The position numbers and the translations under genes are program-made. Under the pieces are notes generated by a model. The model did no database searches, had not been told where the DNA came from, and worked only from the letters and a program-made list of their open reading frames with translations. A DNA stretch of 64,000 nt from an uncultured Prevotella sp. (lineage in GTDB: Bacteria; Bacteroidota; Bacteroidia; Bacteroidales; Bacteroidaceae), in the NCBI GenBank assembly GCA_947169185.1, contig CAMVOS010000001.1, forward strand, positions 62,001-126,000, written 5' to 3'. Positions 56,390 through 64,000 of this stretch are shown piece after piece (positions within the stretch are counted from its first letter, which is position 1; every line of letters starts with the position of its first letter).

Positions 56390-57163
56390 GTGGAATGGAA
56401 AATCATACATATTGACGAAACCGACTCTACGAACCGTTGGTTGAAGGCTAAGGCTTCGGAGGCTGAACCCTTAGGGTGTGAGCCTCGAACCCTAAGGCTT
56501 CATACCCTGAACCCTAAGGGTTCAGATGTTATGGTTGTTTGGACTGATTATCAGACAGCGGGACGAGGCTGCGGCACGAATCGATGGGAGAGTGAACGCG
56601 GCAAGAACCTGTTATTCTCGATGCTCATCCATCCCACCGACATCGCAGCCAATGAACAATTCCGGATAACGGAGATAGTCTCAGTGGCATTATGCCAAAC
56701 ACTGCAGGCATATATTAATAATAAGGTGGAGATAAAATGGCCCAACGATATCTATGTGTGCGACAAGAAAATCTGTGGCATACTGATAGAGAACCGATTG
56801 CAGGGTAATACCATCAAGGAAAGCATTATCGGCATTGGATTGAATGTCAATCAAAGGGAGTTTAAAAGTGATGCTCCCAATCCCGTTTCCATACGGCAGT
56901 TAACGGGCAAAGAAACTGACCTTGAGGAGTTGTTGCAGGCTTTCCTTCGTGCTTTCGATGATACCTACCACAGCAAAACAACTTGTTTTACCTACAAAAG
57001 TATGCTATATAGGAGAGGAAAGTATGCCAACTACGAGGACAAAACAAGTTGTTTTACTGCAACGCTGACGGATGTTTTGCCCGATGGCAGGCTTTTGCTC
57101 GTGGATAAGGACGGACGTGAACGTCTTTACGCCTTTAAGGAAGTGAGTTTTATTATAAAATAA
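56390..57163 (+). CDS. birA: biotin--[acetyl-CoA-carboxylase] ligase
   Basis: IIHIDETDSTNRWLK, DYQTAGRGCGTNRWESERGKNLLFS, KWPNDIYVCDKKICGILIEN, IGIGLNVNQ; GTG start. Confidence 0.93.
   Translation: MEWKIIHIDETDSTNRWLKAKASEAEPLGCEPRTLRLHTLNPKGSDVMVVWTDYQTAGRGCGTNRWESERGKNLLFSMLIHPTDIAANEQFRITEIVSVALCQTLQAYINNKVEIKWPNDIYVCDKKICGILIENRLQGNTIKESIIGIGLNVNQREFKSDAPNPVSIRQLTGKETDLEELLQAFLRAFDDTYHSKTTCFTYKSMLYRRGKYANYEDKTSCFTATLTDVLPDGRLLLVDKDGRERLYAFKEVSFIIK
56443..56530. repeat. 22-bp tandem array (4 degenerate units) inside birA
   Basis: GAAGGCTAAGGCTTCGGAGGCT / GAACCCTTAGGGTGTGAGCCTC / GAACCCTAAGGCTTCATACCCT / GAACCCTAAGGGTTCAGATGTT. Confidence 0.88.
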
Positions 57164-57176
57164 TTAAATAAAGATT

Positions 57177-57887
57177 ATGGCAAGATTTAAGAGAATTCTA
57201 TTGAAACTCTCGGGCGAGAGTCTGATGGGTAAGCAGGGTTACGGTATCGACCCTGAGCGTCTGAGCGACTATGCGCGCCAGATTAAGGAAGTGAGTGAGA
57301 TGGGTGTACAGATTGGCATCGTCATCGGTGGTGGCAACATCTTCCGCGGACTGAGTGGAAGTCAGAAGGGCTTCGACCGCGTAAAGGGCGACCAGATGGG
57401 CATGTGCGCTACGGTGATTAATTCGCTGGCACTCAGTTCAGCTTTGGGCGCTGTAGGTGTGAAGAACAAGGTGTTGACAGCTATCCGTATGGAGCCTATC
57501 GGTGAGTTCTACACCAAATGGAAGGCCATCGAGGCTATGGAGGCTGGCTACGTGTGCATCTTCTCAGCTGGTACGGGCAGTCCTTATTTCACTACCGATA
57601 CGGGTTCCAGCCTGCGTGGTATCGAGATTGAGGCTGACGTTATGCTGAAGGGTACGCGTGTGGATGGTGTTTATACTGCTGACCCCGAGAAAGACCCCAC
57701 AGCAACGAAGTTCGACGCTATTACATATAAAGAGGTACTGGCGCGAGGCCTGAAAGTCATGGACCTCACCGCTATCTGCATGTGTCAGGACAATAACCTG
57801 CCTATCTACGTGTTCAATATGGACGTTGTGGGTAATCTGAAGAAAGTGATGGACGGTGAGGAGATTGGCACATTAGTGCACAACTAA
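57177..57887 (+). CDS. pyrH: UMP kinase
   Basis: RILLKLSGESLMGKQGYGID, VIGGGNIFRG, GTGSPYFTTDTGSSLRGIEIEADVMLKGTRVDGVY. Confidence 0.97.
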   Translation: MARFKRILLKLSGESLMGKQGYGIDPERLSDYARQIKEVSEMGVQIGIVIGGGNIFRGLSGSQKGFDRVKGDQMGMCATVINSLALSSALGAVGVKNKVLTAIRMEPIGEFYTKWKAIEAMEAGYVCIFSAGTGSPYFTTDTGSSLRGIEIEADVMLKGTRVDGVYTADPEKDPTATKFDAITYKEVLARGLKVMDLTAICMCQDNNLPIYVFNMDVVGNLKKVMDGEEIGTLVHN

Positions 57888-58279
57888 GCCTCCTCGAACT
57901 CTACATATTCGCCATCGGAGTCGTCGAAAATCTTCTTGTTTTCGCGCTCTTGATGGCGATTATCTATGATGGTCTCACCAGTAGCGGTCTGCGTGCGACG
58001 ACCTTGTGGCTGCTCCGATTCCTGAGTGGAATAGGTGTTTTGAGAACTTTGGGAACCTTGAGCACTTTGGGCATTTTGGGCACTCTGGGCGCGCTGGCTA
58101 TACTGCTGGCGCTGGCGTCCTGTTTCAGTACGCCGCTGCTGTTCTTGTTGTTCAGCAGCCTGTTCTACGGCTTTCTTCGCTTTCTGTATTGTCCTATAGA
58201 TTCGGCCTCCTATCAAGATGGCGATGAATACAAAAACGAAAAAGATAAAAAGCACAAAACCTAGTATTCCTTTTAACAT
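57884..58279 (-). CDS. DUF4834-like small membrane protein with Q/S-rich low-complexity region
   Basis: N-terminal TM GILGFVLFIFFVFVFIAILIGGRIYRTI; QSAQNAQSAQGSQSSQ tract. Confidence 0.7.
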   Translation of the reverse strand: MLKGILGFVLFIFFVFVFIAILIGGRIYRTIQKAKKAVEQAAEQQEQQRRTETGRQRQQYSQRAQSAQNAQSAQGSQSSQNTYSTQESEQPQGRRTQTATGETIIDNRHQERENKKIFDDSDGEYVEFEEA

Positions 58280-58312
58280 CGTTGTTTTAGTTTAGAGTTT
58301 AGAGAAGGATAA

Positions 58313-59002
58313 TTATGTATCGTGAGAGAAAAACCGGGAATGTATGACGGAGAGGATGACGTACCATGCGATGATGGCTGCCAGTCCGCTCACGCCAAGC
58401 AACAGGAGTAGGGGAATGCAGGTGAGCAGGAAGATGTACTTCACTTCGTTACCCTTCCATCCCCATGTCTTGAACTTCAGGGCGAACATAGGTATCTCTG
58501 CAATAAGAAGATAGCAACTGATGAAGGTGCCAACAAGGATCACCCACTCCATTCCTTCGAAATGAGGATACGACTCAAGTCCCACAATCAGTGCTCCCCA
58601 GAACAGGGCATTGGCAGGTGTCGGCAGTCCGATGAACCCTAAGGCCTGACGTTCGTCGAGATTAAACTTGGCTAGACGTAGCGCTGAGAAGGCTGCCATG
58701 ACGAAAGCCAGGAACGGGAGAAGAGGTGAGAGGTGAGAGGTGAGAGGTGAGAGGAAGCTGAAGACGATGGCTGACGGGGCAAAACCGAATGTGATGTCAT
58801 CAGCCAGCGAGTCGAGTTCCTTACCAATGGGCGAAGAGACGTGCAGCAGACGGGCACTCATGCCATCGAAGAAGTCGAATACTGCTCCGATCACGATGAA
58901 CAGCAGAGCCAAGTGGTAGTCAGCCTGGAACGCATAATAAGTGGCGATGCAACCAGAAATCAGGTTCAGGCACGTTATCGTATTGGGAATATGCTTCTTC
59001 AT
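58313..59002 (-). CDS. pssA: CDP-diacylglycerol--serine O-phosphatidyltransferase
   Basis: [56 protein letters not shown] (CDP-alcohol phosphatidyltransferase motif). Confidence 0.94.
   Translation of the reverse strand: MKKHIPNTITCLNLISGCIATYYAFQADYHLALLFIVIGAVFDFFDGMSARLLHVSSPIGKELDSLADDITFGFAPSAIVFSFLSPLTSHLSPLLPFLAFVMAAFSALRLAKFNLDERQALGFIGLPTPANALFWGALIVGLESYPHFEGMEWVILVGTFISCYLLIAEIPMFALKFKTWGWKGNEVKYIFLLTCIPLLLLLGVSGLAAIIAWYVILSVIHSRFFSHDT
58723..58754. repeat. heptanucleotide repeat GAGGTGA x4 (+GAGG) inside pssA
   Basis: Four exact 7-nt copies. Confidence 0.95.
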
Positions 59003-59715
59003 GCCAGCTTTGCTATTACTGTTTGATCGCCAGTGGTAGGTTGGTTCATCGTGACACAGGCACGAGCAGTCAGAGGCAGGTAAACATCAACACGTGAACC
59101 TAACTTGATGAATCCTAAGTGCTCGTCAATATAGCACTCCTCACCATCTTTGGCGTAGGTCACGATACGACGCGCCATAGCGCCAGCAATCTGGCGTACC
59201 AGGATGTCCTGACCATCTGGCGTTTCAATCATGATGTCAGCATGCTCGTTTTCTTCGCTGGCCTTTGGCAGCCATGCCTTATGGTAGTTGCCATCGAAGT
59301 GCTTGACGAACTTCACCTTGCCATCGACAGGAAACCAGTTTGCATGTACGTTCAGCGGACTCATAAAGATACTGATCATGAGGCGCTTGTCGTGGAAATA
59401 GACATGCTCGTCAGCATCTTCCACTACCACAATCTTACCATCGGCAGGTGCCACCACCAGCTTCTCTGTGTCGCCATTGAAATAACGGATAGGACAGCGG
59501 TAGAAGTTTAGCATTGATAACCAGATGAAGATTCCGATGCCACAAATGAATGGCATCACAACATGGCTGGTAATCGGGCTGAGGGCATAGAGTCCGTACC
59601 ACAATACTGTGCAAACAACAAAGATGGCGATGGCACTATACAGCAGTTCGCTGGTGCCCTCGCGGTGTATTCTGATTTTCTTAAGTTTCTTTATTCTTTG
59701 TATCTTTTCTCCCAT
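58999..59715 (-). CDS. psd: phosphatidylserine decarboxylase family protein
   Basis: [51 protein letters not shown]-like block, [18 protein letters not shown] overlap with pssA. Confidence 0.93.
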   Translation of the reverse strand: MGEKIQRIKKLKKIRIHREGTSELLYSAIAIFVVCTVLWYGLYALSPITSHVVMPFICGIGIFIWLSMLNFYRCPIRYFNGDTEKLVVAPADGKIVVVEDADEHVYFHDKRLMISIFMSPLNVHANWFPVDGKVKFVKHFDGNYHKAWLPKASEENEHADIMIETPDGQDILVRQIAGAMARRIVTYAKDGEECYIDEHLGFIKLGSRVDVYLPLTARACVTMNQPTTGDQTVIAKLA

Positions 59716-59748
59716 GAGTCAGTAGTCAAATAAGTCACTTTCAATATG

Positions 59749-59756
59749 CAAAGGTA
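59749..59756 (-). promoter_or_regulatory. -7 box TACCTTTG upstream of psd
   Basis: CAAAGGTA on the plus strand. Confidence 0.6.
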
Positions 59757-59761
59757 CGAAA

Positions 59762-59789
59762 AAAAGTGAAAAGTGAAAAGTGAAAAGTG
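59762..59789. repeat. heptanucleotide repeat AAAAGTG x4 in the psd promoter region
   Basis: Four exact 7-nt copies. Confidence 0.95.
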
Positions 59790-59827
59790 AAGAATTTTGT
59801 TTTTGCCCTTAATAATTATGAATTTTT

Positions 59828-59858
59828 TTGGTTATTTCGGTATTTTGTCGTATCTTTG
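59828..59858 (+). promoter_or_regulatory. promoter of dnaE
   Basis: TTG 59828-59830, N20, TATCTTTG 59851-59858. Confidence 0.7.
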
Positions 59859-59877
59859 AACTTCAAAAACTGAATTT

Positions 59878-62800
59878 ATGGAAGATTTCGTACATTTACA
59901 TGTACATACATATTACTCGATACTGGACGGACAATCGAGCATCAAACGACTGGTAGACAAAGCCGTTGGTAACGGCATGCGAGGCATGGCCATTACTGAT
60001 CATGGCGATATGTTTGGTATCAAAGAATTTCATGATTATGTGGGTGGCATTAACAAGGGGCGTAAGAAGGAGGGCTTGGAACCCTTCAAGCCCATTTTCG
60101 GCTGTGAGATGTACGTGTCGCGCTATGGCTCGAAACTGCTGAAGGACGACAAGAAACATCAGAGCGGCTACCACCTCATTGTGCTGGCTAAGAACTATCA
60201 GGGTTATAAGAACCTCATCAAACTGGTAAGTCGTTCGTGGGTGGATGGTTTCTATATGCGTCCACGTACCGATCGTGAGGACTTGGAGAAATACCATGAG
60301 GGTCTGATTGTCTGTTCGGCATGTCTGGCAGGCGAGGTCCCCCGAAAGATAGCGAGTGGCGATATGGCTGGTGCACGCGAAGCCATCGAGTGGTATCGTC
60401 GTGTGTTTGGCGAAGACTACTACTTGGAACTGATGCGTCACGAGGTGAAAGATCCTACTATCCGAGCCAATCGTGAGACGTTCAAGGAGCAGGAACCTGT
60501 CAATCAGGTGCTTATCAAGTTGGCGCACGAATATGGTATCAAGCTTGTCTGTACTAATGATGCCCACTTTGTAGATCAGGAGAATGCTGAGGCCCACGAC
60601 CACCTGTTGTGTCTTGCTACATCGAAGGATTTGGATGATCCCACGCGTATGCTCTACTCCAAGCAGGAGTGGTTTAAGACCCGCGAGGAGATGAATGACG
60701 TCTTTGCTGATGTGCCTGAAGCCTTGTCGAATACCCTTGAGATATTAGATAAGGTAGAAATCTATAGCATCGACCACGATCCCATCATGCCTTTCTTCCC
60801 CATTCCCGAGGATTTCGGTACAGAGGAGCAGTGGCGTCAGAAGTTTTCTGAAGAAGACCTGTTTAAGGAGTTCACTTCCGACGAAAACGGTGAAAACCAA
60901 TTGCCACAGGAGGAAGGCGAGAAGAAAATCAAGAAGTTGGGTGGCTACGACAAGTTGTATCGCATCAAGTTCGAGGCCGACTATCTGGCCAAGCTGGCCT
61001 ATGAGGGTGCGGCCCGTCGTTATGGCACGCCATTGCCCAAGGAGGTTGATGATCGCGTACGCTTTGAACTGCATATCATGAAGACGATGGGTTTCCCTGG
61101 GTACTTCCTTATTGTGCAGGACTTCATCAATTCGGCTCGCGATGAACTGGGTGTAATGGTAGGCCCTGGACGTGGTTCGGCAGCTGGTTCCGTTGTGGCT
61201 TACTGCTTGGGTATCACGAAGATAGACCCACTGAAATATGATTTGCTGTTTGAGCGTTTCCTTAACCCCGATCGTATCTCGTTGCCTGATATCGATACCG
61301 ACTTCGACGATGACGGACGAGGTCGTGTGCTGAAGTGGGTAGAGGATAAGTACGGCCATGAGAACTGTGCGCATATCATTACCTATGCCACGATGGCTAC
61401 CAAGAACTCCATTAAGGATGTGGCGCGTGTCGAGAAGGTGCCGTTGAGTCTGACCAATGCTCTCTGCAAGGCCATTCCCGATCGTCTGCCTGATGGTATG
61501 AAGATGAACTTGCCCAACGCCATCAAGTGTACACCTGAATTGCGCGATGCTGAGGCCTCTAACGACCCTGCCCTGCGCAACACCATCAAGTATGCCAAGA
61601 TGCTGGAAGGCACGGTACGTGGCACGGGTATCCATGCTTGCGGCTTCATCATTTGTCGTGACCCGATCAGTGACTGGGTGCCCGTTTCGACAGCTGACGA
61701 CCCCGACTTCAAGGATACCAAGACCAACTGTACACAGTACGATGGTCACGTGATTGAGTCGACGGGACTCATCAAGATGGACTTCTTGGGACTGAAGACG
61801 CTGTCCGAGATGAAGGAGGCTTGTGCCGTTATCAAGCAGACGCGTGGCATTGATATCGACCTGGATACCATTCCCATCGACGACCCCAAGACCTTCGAAC
61901 TCTATCAGCAGGGACGCACTATCGGCACCTTCCAGTTTGAGTCGGCAGGCATGCAGAAATATCTGCGTGAGCTGCATCCTACGGTGTTCGAAGACCTCAT
62001 CGCCATGAATGCCCTCTACCGTCCGGGACCTATGGACTATATTCCTTCGTTCATCGCGCGTAAGAATGGTAAGGAGGAGATCAAGTACGACATTCCTTGC
62101 ATGGAGAAGTATCTGAAGGATACCTATGGCATCACCGTTTATCAGGAGCAGGTGATGTTGCTGTCGCGCCAATTGGCAGATTTTACGCGTGGTGAGAGCG
62201 ATGCGCTGCGTAAGGCCATGGGTAAGAAGAAGAAGGATATCGTCGACGCCATGAAACCCAAATTCGTGGAAGGTGGCAAGAAGAATGGCCACGACCCCAA
62301 GATACTGGAGAAGATATGGGCCGACTGGGAGAAGTTCGCTTCTTACGCCTTCAATAAGTCGCATGCTGCCTGCTATTCGTGGGTAGCCTACCAGACAGCC
62401 TACCTGAAGGCCAATTATCCTGCTGAGTTTATGGCTGCCATTATGTCGAGGCGTCGCGACCAGATTACTGAAATCACCAAGCTGATGGACGAGTGTAAGC
62501 AGATGGGTATCGACACGTTGGGACCTGATGTCAACGAGTCGTATCAGAAGTTTGGTGTTAATAAGAAGGGTGAGATACGTTTCGGACTGGCAGCGATAAA
62601 AGGTATGGGTGACAATGTGGCACAGTCGATTATCGACGAACGCGAGAAAAATGGTCCCTATAAGGATATGTTCGACTTCGTGGAGCGTGTCAACTTCGCT
62701 CAGGTCAATCGTAAGGCCTTTGAAGCCTTAGCGTTAAGTGGTGGCTTCGACTCGTTTGGCATCCGTCGTGAGGACTTCTTTGCCAAGAATGCCAAGGGCG

Positions 62801-63594
62801 AAACATTCATCGATATCGTGATGCGCTATGGTCAGAACTATCAGACTGAGAAGCAGGAAGCACGCAATTCGCTGTTTGGCGCCTTTGACGATGTCGAGAT
62901 TCAACGTCCTGTCGTGCCGAAGACGGAAGACCGCTGGAGTGACATCGAACGCCTGAATAAGGAGCGTGAACTGGTGGGTATCTACTTATCTGCTCATCCG
63001 CTGGACGAATACAGAATAGTGCTCGACAACCTTTGTAATACCCGTTGTCAGGAACTGGCTGACGTTGCCAAGTTGACTGATCGTGAGGATGTTATCATTG
63101 GTGGCATTGTGACAGCTGTGCGTACTGGCTTCACCAAGAACAGCAAGCCATATGGTATTGTCACGCTTGAAGACTTTGAAGGCTCAGGCGAACTGGCCTT
63201 GTTTGGTGAGGACTGGGGCGACAAGTCTGGCTTCTTCGCCATTGGTGCCTCCGTCTATATAACAGCTAAGTTGAAGCCGCGTTTCAGCTTTAACCCTGAT
63301 GGTCCGAAAGACCTGAAGATAACGGGTGTTGAGTTCCTGCAAACGGTGAAGGATAAGGCCATCGACCGTATCACCATTTCGATGTCTGCTGACTTGCTGA
63401 ACGAGCAGATTGTGATGGAGTTGAGTGAGCTGATAGCCGAGAATCCTGGCAAGACGAATCTGTTTGTTCAGTTGCACGATTCCACAGGCAAGAAACATGT
63501 GCTGTTGCATAGTACGACCAAGACTATTGACGTAAAGAGCAGCCTGATTCATTTCATTGAGCAGACACCAGCCTTGGACTATAAGATAAATTAA
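59878..63594 (+). CDS. dnaE: DNA polymerase III subunit alpha
   Basis: FVHLHVHTYYSILDGQSSIKRLV (PHP), GPGRGSAAGSVVAYCLGITKIDPLKYDLLFERFLNPDRISLPDIDTDF, YNKSHAACYSWVAYQTAYLKANYPAEFMAA-type block. Confidence 0.97.
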   Translation: MEDFVHLHVHTYYSILDGQSSIKRLVDKAVGNGMRGMAITDHGDMFGIKEFHDYVGGINKGRKKEGLEPFKPIFGCEMYVSRYGSKLLKDDKKHQSGYHLIVLAKNYQGYKNLIKLVSRSWVDGFYMRPRTDREDLEKYHEGLIVCSACLAGEVPRKIASGDMAGAREAIEWYRRVFGEDYYLELMRHEVKDPTIRANRETFKEQEPVNQVLIKLAHEYGIKLVCTNDAHFVDQENAEAHDHLLCLATSKDLDDPTRMLYSKQEWFKTREEMNDVFADVPEALSNTLEILDKVEIYSIDHDPIMPFFPIPEDFGTEEQWRQKFSEEDLFKEFTSDENGENQLPQEEGEKKIKKLGGYDKLYRIKFEADYLAKLAYEGAARRYGTPLPKEVDDRVRFELHIMKTMGFPGYFLIVQDFINSARDELGVMVGPGRGSAAGSVVAYCLGITKIDPLKYDLLFERFLNPDRISLPDIDTDFDDDGRGRVLKWVEDKYGHENCAHIITYATMATKNSIKDVARVEKVPLSLTNALCKAIPDRLPDGMKMNLPNAIKCTPELRDAEASNDPALRNTIKYAKMLEGTVRGTGIHACGFIICRDPISDWVPVSTADDPDFKDTKTNCTQYDGHVIESTGLIKMDFLGLKTLSEMKEACAVIKQTRGIDIDLDTIPIDDPKTFELYQQGRTIGTFQFESAGMQKYLRELHPTVFEDLIAMNALYRPGPMDYIPSFIARKNGKEEIKYDIPCMEKYLKDTYGITVYQEQVMLLSRQLADFTRGESDALRKAMGKKKKDIVDAMKPKFVEGGKKNGHDPKILEKIWADWEKFASYAFNKSHAACYSWVAYQTAYLKANYPAEFMAAIMSRRRDQITEITKLMDECKQMGIDTLGPDVNESYQKFGVNKKGEIRFGLAAIKGMGDNVAQSIIDEREKNGPYKDMFDFVERVNFAQVNRKAFEALALSGGFDSFGIRREDFFAKNAKGETFIDIVMRYGQNYQTEKQEARNSLFGAFDDVEIQRPVVPKTEDRWSDIERLNKERELVGIYLSAHPLDEYRIVLDNLCNTRCQELADVAKLTDREDVIIGGIVTAVRTGFTKNSKPYGIVTLEDFEGSGELALFGEDWGDKSGFFAIGASVYITAKLKPRFSFNPDGPKDLKITGVEFLQTVKDKAIDRITISMSADLLNEQIVMELSELIAENPGKTNLFVQLHDSTGKKHVLLHSTTKTIDVKSSLIHFIEQTPALDYKIN

Positions 63595-63617
63595 AGATTA
63601 AAGATGAAAGATTAAAA
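63590..63617. repeat. 7-nt tandem repeat ATTAAAG-type x4 overlapping the dnaE stop codon
   Basis: ATTAAAG ATTAAAG ATGAAAG ATTAAAA. Confidence 0.85.
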
Positions 63618-63705
63618 ATTCAGAAAAGTCTTTGGCATGGTATTTGCAGCAGAGTAATTGAGAAATAATTGTAAATAGTAAATTGTTAAATTGTAAATTG
63701 CTATT

Positions 63706-64000
63706 ATGGAAGTAACAATCACAAGTGAGAATTTTGAGAGCCTGAAGAATGGCGAACAGCCATTAGTTGTTGATTTCTGGGCAACATGGTGTGGTCCTTG
63801 CCGTATGGTGGGTCCCGTGATTTCTGAACTTGCAGAGGAGTACGATGGCCGTATCGTCGTCGGCAAGTGCGATGTAGAGGAGAACGAGGATATTGCCATG
63901 GAGTTTGGTATCCGCAACATCCCCACCATTATCTTCTTCAAGGGTGGACAGATTGTCGACAAGCTTGTTGGCGCCCAGGCTAAGGCCCGTATTCAGGAAA
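63706..64000 (+). CDS. trxA: thioredoxin (truncated by window end)
   Basis: LVVDFWATWCGPCRMVGPVISELAEEYDGRIVVGKCDVEEN, IRNIPTIIFFKGG. Confidence 0.95.
   Translation, partial: MEVTITSENFESLKNGEQPLVVDFWATWCGPCRMVGPVISELAEEYDGRIVVGKCDVEENEDIAMEFGIRNIPTIIFFKGGQIVDKLVGAQAKARIQE

Noticed and set aside
56443-56530. CCCTAA-rich sequence read as telomere-like repeat or CRISPR
   Set aside because: 22-bp period with no unique spacers, inside the birA frame, and not a 6-bp telomere unit; CRISPR repeats with 30-nt spacers are absent.
60745-62364. 539-aa minus-strand ORF antisense to dnaE
   Set aside because: Fully inside the unmistakable dnaE coding sequence; no recognisable domain; long antisense ORFs arise from codon bias.

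Overview
This 64 kb window looks like Bacteroidales chromosome, most likely Prevotella-like. The reasons are TAnnTTTG/TTG promoters, SusC/SusD pairs, GldH, DUF4290, DUF4834 and an SBP-fused histidine kinase. No tool or database was run; all calls are by eye from the sequence and ORF track.

Main contents:
- a purH(N-domain)-mreBCD-mrdA-rodA morphogenesis locus
- holB-ricT-gldH
- a sensor kinase convergent with a lone receiver protein
- a tsaB/DUF4290/murA/rimM/dxr/rseP block
- yicC-gmk-nadD
- a small surface-glycan cluster (two GT2, acyltransferase, GT11 fucosyltransferase, flippase, CDP-glycerol transferase, UDP-galactopyranose mutase)
- metG, tRNA-Lys, tdk and rsmI
- two SusC/SusD loci with metalloproteases and no recognisable glycosidases
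- tadA/birA, pyrH, psd-pssA, dnaE and the start of trxA

Most genes are ordinary housekeeping. The best leads are non-coding or structural: a promoter plus intrinsic terminator with no gene (candidate sRNA), start codons lying 4-8 nt from the promoter -7 box, 7-nt repeats in the psd promoter region and inside pssA (possible phase variation), a 22-bp tandem array inside birA, a second 22-bp array in a repeat-dense intergenic region, and a stand-alone IMP cyclohydrolase domain. No CRISPR array, transposase, integrase or rRNA was seen.
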